64,000 nucleotides of DNA from Zhengitettix transpicula (Eukaryota > Arthropoda > Insecta > Orthoptera > Tetrigidae): assembly GCA_037074705.1 (NCBI GenBank), contig CM073595.1, positions 47,549,639-47,613,638 on the forward strand, given 5' to 3'. Shown here one piece after another: positions 59,261 to 64,000 of the stretch (position 1 is the first letter of the stretch; every line of letters starts with the position of its first letter). Under the pieces are notes generated by a model that was not told the origin of the DNA, did not search any database, and was given only the letters and a program-made list of their open reading frames with translations. The position numbers and the translations under genes were made by a program.

Positions 59261-59651
59261 AAAGAATTTTAGGCATTTACAAATTTTCGGAACTGAAAGT
59301 AGCAGCGTCTGTGCATCAAATTGAACATAACTAAAGTAACATAATGTTACTGAAAAACAAAATTAGCATTACTAAACTGATCCGAAAAAAGGTATCATTT
59401 TTGCCTCTGCGTTTGTGAGGTACACGTTTATTGTTCTTGACGTGCAGCAGGTTTGTGAGTCTATCAGATGTCAGAAAAAACGACTACATCAATTACGTAC
59501 GTGATATCGTTTGACGCAGTCAACTGTATGCCTAATTATCCTGATGAATATAAAAAATAAAGGATTTATTTGTACTAAAACAAGTTAGTGAAATTTATCT
59601 GACGTAGATTAAACCAGATTTATAGTAATACGAAAAGATTGATTACCAAAC

Positions 59652-59764
59652 CTGGGAGTCGAGTGATGTTCCACTTATTGACACAATTACCGAACAATTA
59701 TTAGTGAACAATACAATGATTATTCGGCGACTGTGACGACAAATGTTTTTCATTTCCAGCAGGC
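59652..59764 (-). ncRNA. D-class hairpin island (type copy)
   Basis: 113 nt between AATAAG|GCCTGCTGG and CTCCCAG|GTTTGG. The arm CACAATTACCGAACAATTATT faces AATGATTATTCGGCGACTGTG (each split), about 20 of 29 positions pairing with G-U allowed. It retains the CGACAAATG tail block of classes B and C. Confidence 0.5.
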
Positions 59765-59983
59765 CTTATTTTATTACAGTAATATAAATATATTTTATAT
59801 TTGGAGCACAATATAGACTTAAAGTTAACCTGACAAAACAAATGATGAATATTTCTATTGAGCGCGTTGTCATTTTAGTAGAATGTGTCCAAATACTTTA
59901 TGCAAGTCAGGTTGTATTTCTAGTCGTTTCGTATCCAACATTATCAAAGAGTAATAAAAATTCTATTACAATTTCATGCTCAC

Positions 59984-60092
59984 CCGTTTTAATAGATTCG
60001 ACCAAACCCGATGTAACTCGTCTTTCTCGGTGTCAACCAAAGTCACCGTACTACAGAAGACAGTAAATAAGATCCAGCAAGACTTTATATAT
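59984..60092 (-). ncRNA. H exon of the H-I-D-E array (type copy)
   Basis: 109 nt, acceptor TTTTCAATTTACAG|ATATATAAAG, donor AAAACGG|GTGAGC. Contains CGGTGACTTTGGTTGACACCG, a 5-bp stem whose feet CGGTG/CACCG are intact here. The same stretch is repeated almost unchanged at about 60755-60862. Confidence 0.55.
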
Positions 60093-62570
60093 CTGTAAAT
60101 TGAAAAAAAAATTGTTAGAAATTAACATTTGACTCTAGAGGCGTACATGAGTTACATATATTCAAATACTTAATCAATTTGTCGAAAATCTGTTGGTAGA
60201 TTGATGCGGCAATTATTGGGCGTTTCTTTGGTAATTTTGATAATGGAAGGTTCAATAATTGTCCCACCTAATTATTGATAATAGCATATTAATGTTTTGT
60301 ATGAATGGAGTATACAAATATTAAAATTAAATATTTTTTTTAAATTGGTAACATTTGAAATTTATTTGACGTAGATTAAACCGGAACTATAGTAACAAGT
60401 AAAAATTTATTACCAAACCTGAGAGTCGAGTGATGTTCCACTTATCGACACAATTACCGAATAATAATTAGTGAAAAATACAATGATTATTCGGCAACCG
60501 TGACGACAAATGTTTTACATTTTCAGCAGGCCTTATTTTATTACAGTATTATGAACATATTTTATATTTGGAGCTCTATATAGACTTAAAGTTAACCTGA
60601 CAGAACAAATGATTGATATTTCTATTGAGCGCGTTGACATTTTAGTAGAATGTGTCCAAATACATTATGCAAATTAGGTTTATTGCTAGTCGTTTCGTAT
60701 CCAACATTATCAAAGAGTAATAAAAATTCTATTACAATTTCATGCTCACCCGTTTTAATAGATTCGACCAAACCCGATGTAACTCGTCTTTCTCGGTGTC
60801 AACCAAAGTCACCGTACTACAGAAGACAGTAAATAAGATCCAGCAAGACTTTATATATCTGTAAATTGAAAAAAAAATTGTTAGAAATTAAAATTTGACT
60901 CTAGTGGCGTACATGAGTTACATATATTCAAATACTTAATCAATTTGTCGAAAATCTGTTGGTAGATTGATGCGGCAATTATTGGGCCCTTCTTTGGTAA
61001 TTTTGACAATAGAAGGCTCAATAATTGTCCTACATAATTATTGATATTAGCATCTTAACTTTTTGTACGAATGGAATATACAAATATATGCAAATATTAA
61101 AATTATAAATATTTTATTTTGTAAAATTGGCAACATGAAATTTAATTGACGTAGATTAAACCGAAATTATAGTTATACGTAGAAATTGATTATTAAACCT
61201 GAGAGTCGAGTGAAATTCCACTTATTGTCACAATTACCGAACAATCATTAGTGAAAAATACAATGATTATTAGGCGACTGAGACGACAAATGTTTTTCAT
61301 TTCTAGCAGGCCTTATTTTATTACAGTAATATAAATATATTTTATATTTGGAGCACTATATAGACTTAAACTTAACCTGACAAAACAAATGAATATTTCT
61401 ATTGAGCGCGTTGACATTTTAGTAGAATGTGTCCAAATACATTATGCAAATTAGGTTTATTGCTAGTCGTTTCGTATCCAACATTATCAATGCGTCATAT
61501 AAATTACAATTTAATGCTCACCCGTTTCAATAGTCGAGATCAATCCCGATGTCACTCGTCTTTCTCTGAGTCAATCACTGTTACCGTGCTACACAAGTCA
61601 AAAATAAGTTCCAGCAAGTGTCGAACAAACGTTTTTATATACCAGTAAATTGAAAAACAAATTGTTAGAAATTTACATTTGAGTCTAGCGGCCTACATCA
61701 GTTACATATATTCAAATACTTAATCAATTTGTCGAAAATCTGATGGTAGATTGATGCGGCAATTATTGGGCATTTTTTGGTAATTTTGGCAATGGAATGC
61801 CCAAAAATTGTCCGACGTAATTATTGATATTAGCAGATTAACTTCTTGTACTGATAGTGGAATGGACGATATTCTTTTAAGTCTACAAATATTAAATTTA
61901 TAAATACAAATATTTTTTTTGTAAAATTGGTAACATGAAAATTATCTGACGTAGATTAAACCGGAATTATGGTAATACGTAAAGATTGATTACCAAACCT
62001 TAGGGTCGAGTGATGTTCCACTTATTGACACAATTACCTAACAATCATTAGTAAAAAATACAATGATTGTTCGGCGACTGTGACGACAAATGTTTTTCAT
62101 TTCCAGGAGGCCTTATTTTATAACAGTATTATAAATATATTTTATATTTAGAGCTCTATATAGACTTAAAGTTAACCTGACACAACAAATGATTGATATT
62201 TCTATTCTGCGCGTTGACATTTTAGTAAAATATGTATAAATAATTTATGCAAATCAGATTGTATTGCTAGTCGTTTCAACATTACCAAAGCGTCATATAA
62301 ATTCTATTACAATTCAATGCTCACTTGTTTCAATAGAGTCGATCAATTCCGATGCAACTCGTCTTTCTCTGTGTGAACCACAGTCACCGTGCTACAGAAG
62401 ACAAAATATGGTCCAGCAAATCTCGAACGAAAGATTTTTTATATGTCTGTAAATTGAAAAAAAAATTGTTAGAAATTTACATTTGAGCGTTGCGGCGTAC
62501 GTGAGTTACACATATTCAAATACATAATCAATTAGTAGAAAATCTGAAAATCTGTTGGAAGATTGATGCG

Positions 62571-62629
62571 GCAATTATTGGGCCTTCGTTGGTAATTTTG
62601 ACAATGGAAGGCCCAAAAATTGTCCCACC
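62571..62629 (-). ncRNA. E-class hairpin (type copy)
   Basis: GGCAATTATTGGGCCTTCGTTG pairs with CAATGGAAGGCCCAAAAATTG (each split) around GTAATTTTGA, about 19 bp. The copy at 61755 has GGGCATT/AATGCCC where this one has GGGCCTT/AAGGCCC, a two-sided compensating change. Confidence 0.6.
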
Positions 62630-64000
62630 TAATTATTTATATTACCATATTAACTTTTTGTAAGAATGTAATGGACGATATTCTTTTTAGTATGTAAATT
62701 TTAAAATTAAAAACATATTCTTTTGTAAAATTAGTAACATATGAAACTTATTTGACGTAGATTAAACCGGAATTATAGTAATACGTAAAGATTGATTACC
62801 AAACCTGAGAGTCGAGTGATGTTCCACTTATCGACACAATTGCTGAACAATGATTAGTCAAAAATACAATGATTGTTCAGCGACTGTGTCGACAAATGTT
62901 TTCATTTCTGGCAGGCCTTATTTTATTACAGTATTATAAATATATTTTATATTTGGATCTCTATGTAGACTTAAAGTTAACCTGACACAACAAATGATGA
63001 ATGTTTCTATTGAACGCGTAGACATTTTAGTAGAATGTTTCCAAATACTTTACGCAAATCAGGTTGTATTGCTACTCGTTTCATATCCAACATTATAAAA
63101 GCGTCATATAAATTCTATTACAATTGAATGCTCACCCGTTTCAATATAGTGGATCAATCCCGATGTAACTCGTCTTTCTCTGTGTCAAAAACATTCACCG
63201 TGCTACAGAAGACAAAAATAAGTTCCAGCAAGACTTGTTATATCTGTAAATTTAAAAAAAAAAAGTTGTCAGAAATTTACATTACAGTCTAGAGGCGTAC
63301 ATGAGTTACAAATATTCAAATACTTAGTCAATTTGTGGAAAATCTTATGGTAGATTGATGCGGCAATTATTGGGCCTTCTTTGGTAATTTTGATAATGAT
63401 AGGCTCAATAATTGTCCCACTTAATTAGTGATATTAGCAGATTAACTTCTTGTACGAATGGAATGGTCGATATTTTTTTTAGTATACAAATATTAAAATA
63501 AAATTACCTTTTTGGTAAATTGGTAACATATGAAAATTCTCTGACGCAGATTAAACCGGAATTATAGTAATACGTAAAGATAGATTACGAAACCTGAGAG
63601 TCGAATGATGTTCCACTTATTGACACAATTACCAAACAATTATTAGTGAAAAATACAATGATTGTTCGGCCACTGTGACGACAAATGTTTTCATTTCTGG
63701 CAGGCCTTATTTTATTACACTATTAACAATATATTTTATATTTGGAGCTCTATATAGACTTAAAGTCAACCTGACACATAAAATGATTGATATTTCTATT
63801 GAGCGTGTTGACATTTTAGTTGAATGTGTCCAAATACTTTATGCAAATCAGGTTGTATTGCTACTCGTTTAGTATCCAACATGATCATAGCGTCATATAA
63901 ATTCTATTACTATTTAATGCTCACCCGTTTGAATAGAGTCGATGAATCCTGATGTCACTCGTCTTTCTCTGTGTCAACCACAGTCACCGTGCTACAGAAA

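Larger units (their letters stand above)
59261..64000 (-). repeat. H-I-D-E tandem array, ~0.8-kb period, six copies
   Basis: D islands at about 59652, 60425, 61205, 62015, 62820 and 63605; I modules at 59820, 60595, 61375, 62175, 62985 and 63765; H exons from 59984, 60755, 61520, 62330, 63135 and 63925; E hairpins at about 60195, 60975, 61755, 62570 and 63358. On the minus strand the order is H-I-D-E. H donors are GTGAGC and acceptors TTTACAG or near. A K module (59265-59345) heads the left end. The array is cut by the window edge, so its true length is unknown. Confidence 0.85.

Overview
This is an AT-rich eukaryotic window, most likely from a large, repeat-laden insect genome. Evidence: mariner, Helitron, LINE, SINE and gag-type retroelement remains of insect style, (TA)n/(TG)n microsatellites, spliceosomal intron signals and very low gene density. 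No bacterial operons, ribosome binding sites or CRISPR are present. The exact species cannot be read from the sequence; a hemimetabolous insect is my inference.

Layout. 1-16.5 kb (+ strand) holds two small predicted multi-pass membrane-protein genes. One is an exon at 5740-6202 with an apparent frameshift in an A8 run. The other is a two-exon gene: start codon and donor at 11077-11113, last exon at 15751-16187, the phases matching to give about 157 aa. Around and inside their introns lie a decayed LINE reverse transcriptase (6.7-7.3 kb), an inverted-repeat MITE (9.78-10.0 kb), a Helitron (13.14-13.92 kb) and a cluster of ~300-bp GC-richer repeats (14.4-15.65 kb). 17.28-20.05 kb is a second Helitron swollen by internal repeats. 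20.66-23.54 kb is a LINE pol remnant (minus strand) split by a nested, frameshifted DD34D mariner. 25.45-27.05 kb is a decayed LTR-retrotransposon 5' region (PBS plus gag-like ORF) interrupted by a tRNA-derived SINE with a clear 10-bp target-site duplication.

The remarkable part is 30.5-64 kb. It is built almost wholly from diverged tandem units that look like exons on the MINUS strand. Each unit is an island of fixed length (105 nt in the B classes, 99-101 in A, ~148 in C, ~109-145 in H), preceded by a YAG acceptor and followed by a GT donor. Short introns of 63-280 nt lie between. Most B, C, D, E and F islands fold into a ~60-71-nt hairpin with an apical CATTG...CAATG clamp. The arm sequences differ between classes but keep complementarity, which is the signature of selection on RNA (or DNA) structure. 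Three architectures follow one another: 30.9-46.95 kb (A/B units, ~345-bp spacing, ~2.06-kb higher-order repeats), 47.2-57.9 kb (alternating H and C exons, ~470-bp period, mixed with L/M/G modules) and 59.2-64 kb (H-I-D-E units, ~0.8-kb period, running off the window). H exons have stops in all three frames and one B class has a fixed in-frame stop, so a spliced non-coding, hairpin-bearing transcript (pre-miRNA-like or hpRNA cluster) fits better than a protein. Transcription itself cannot be shown from sequence alone.
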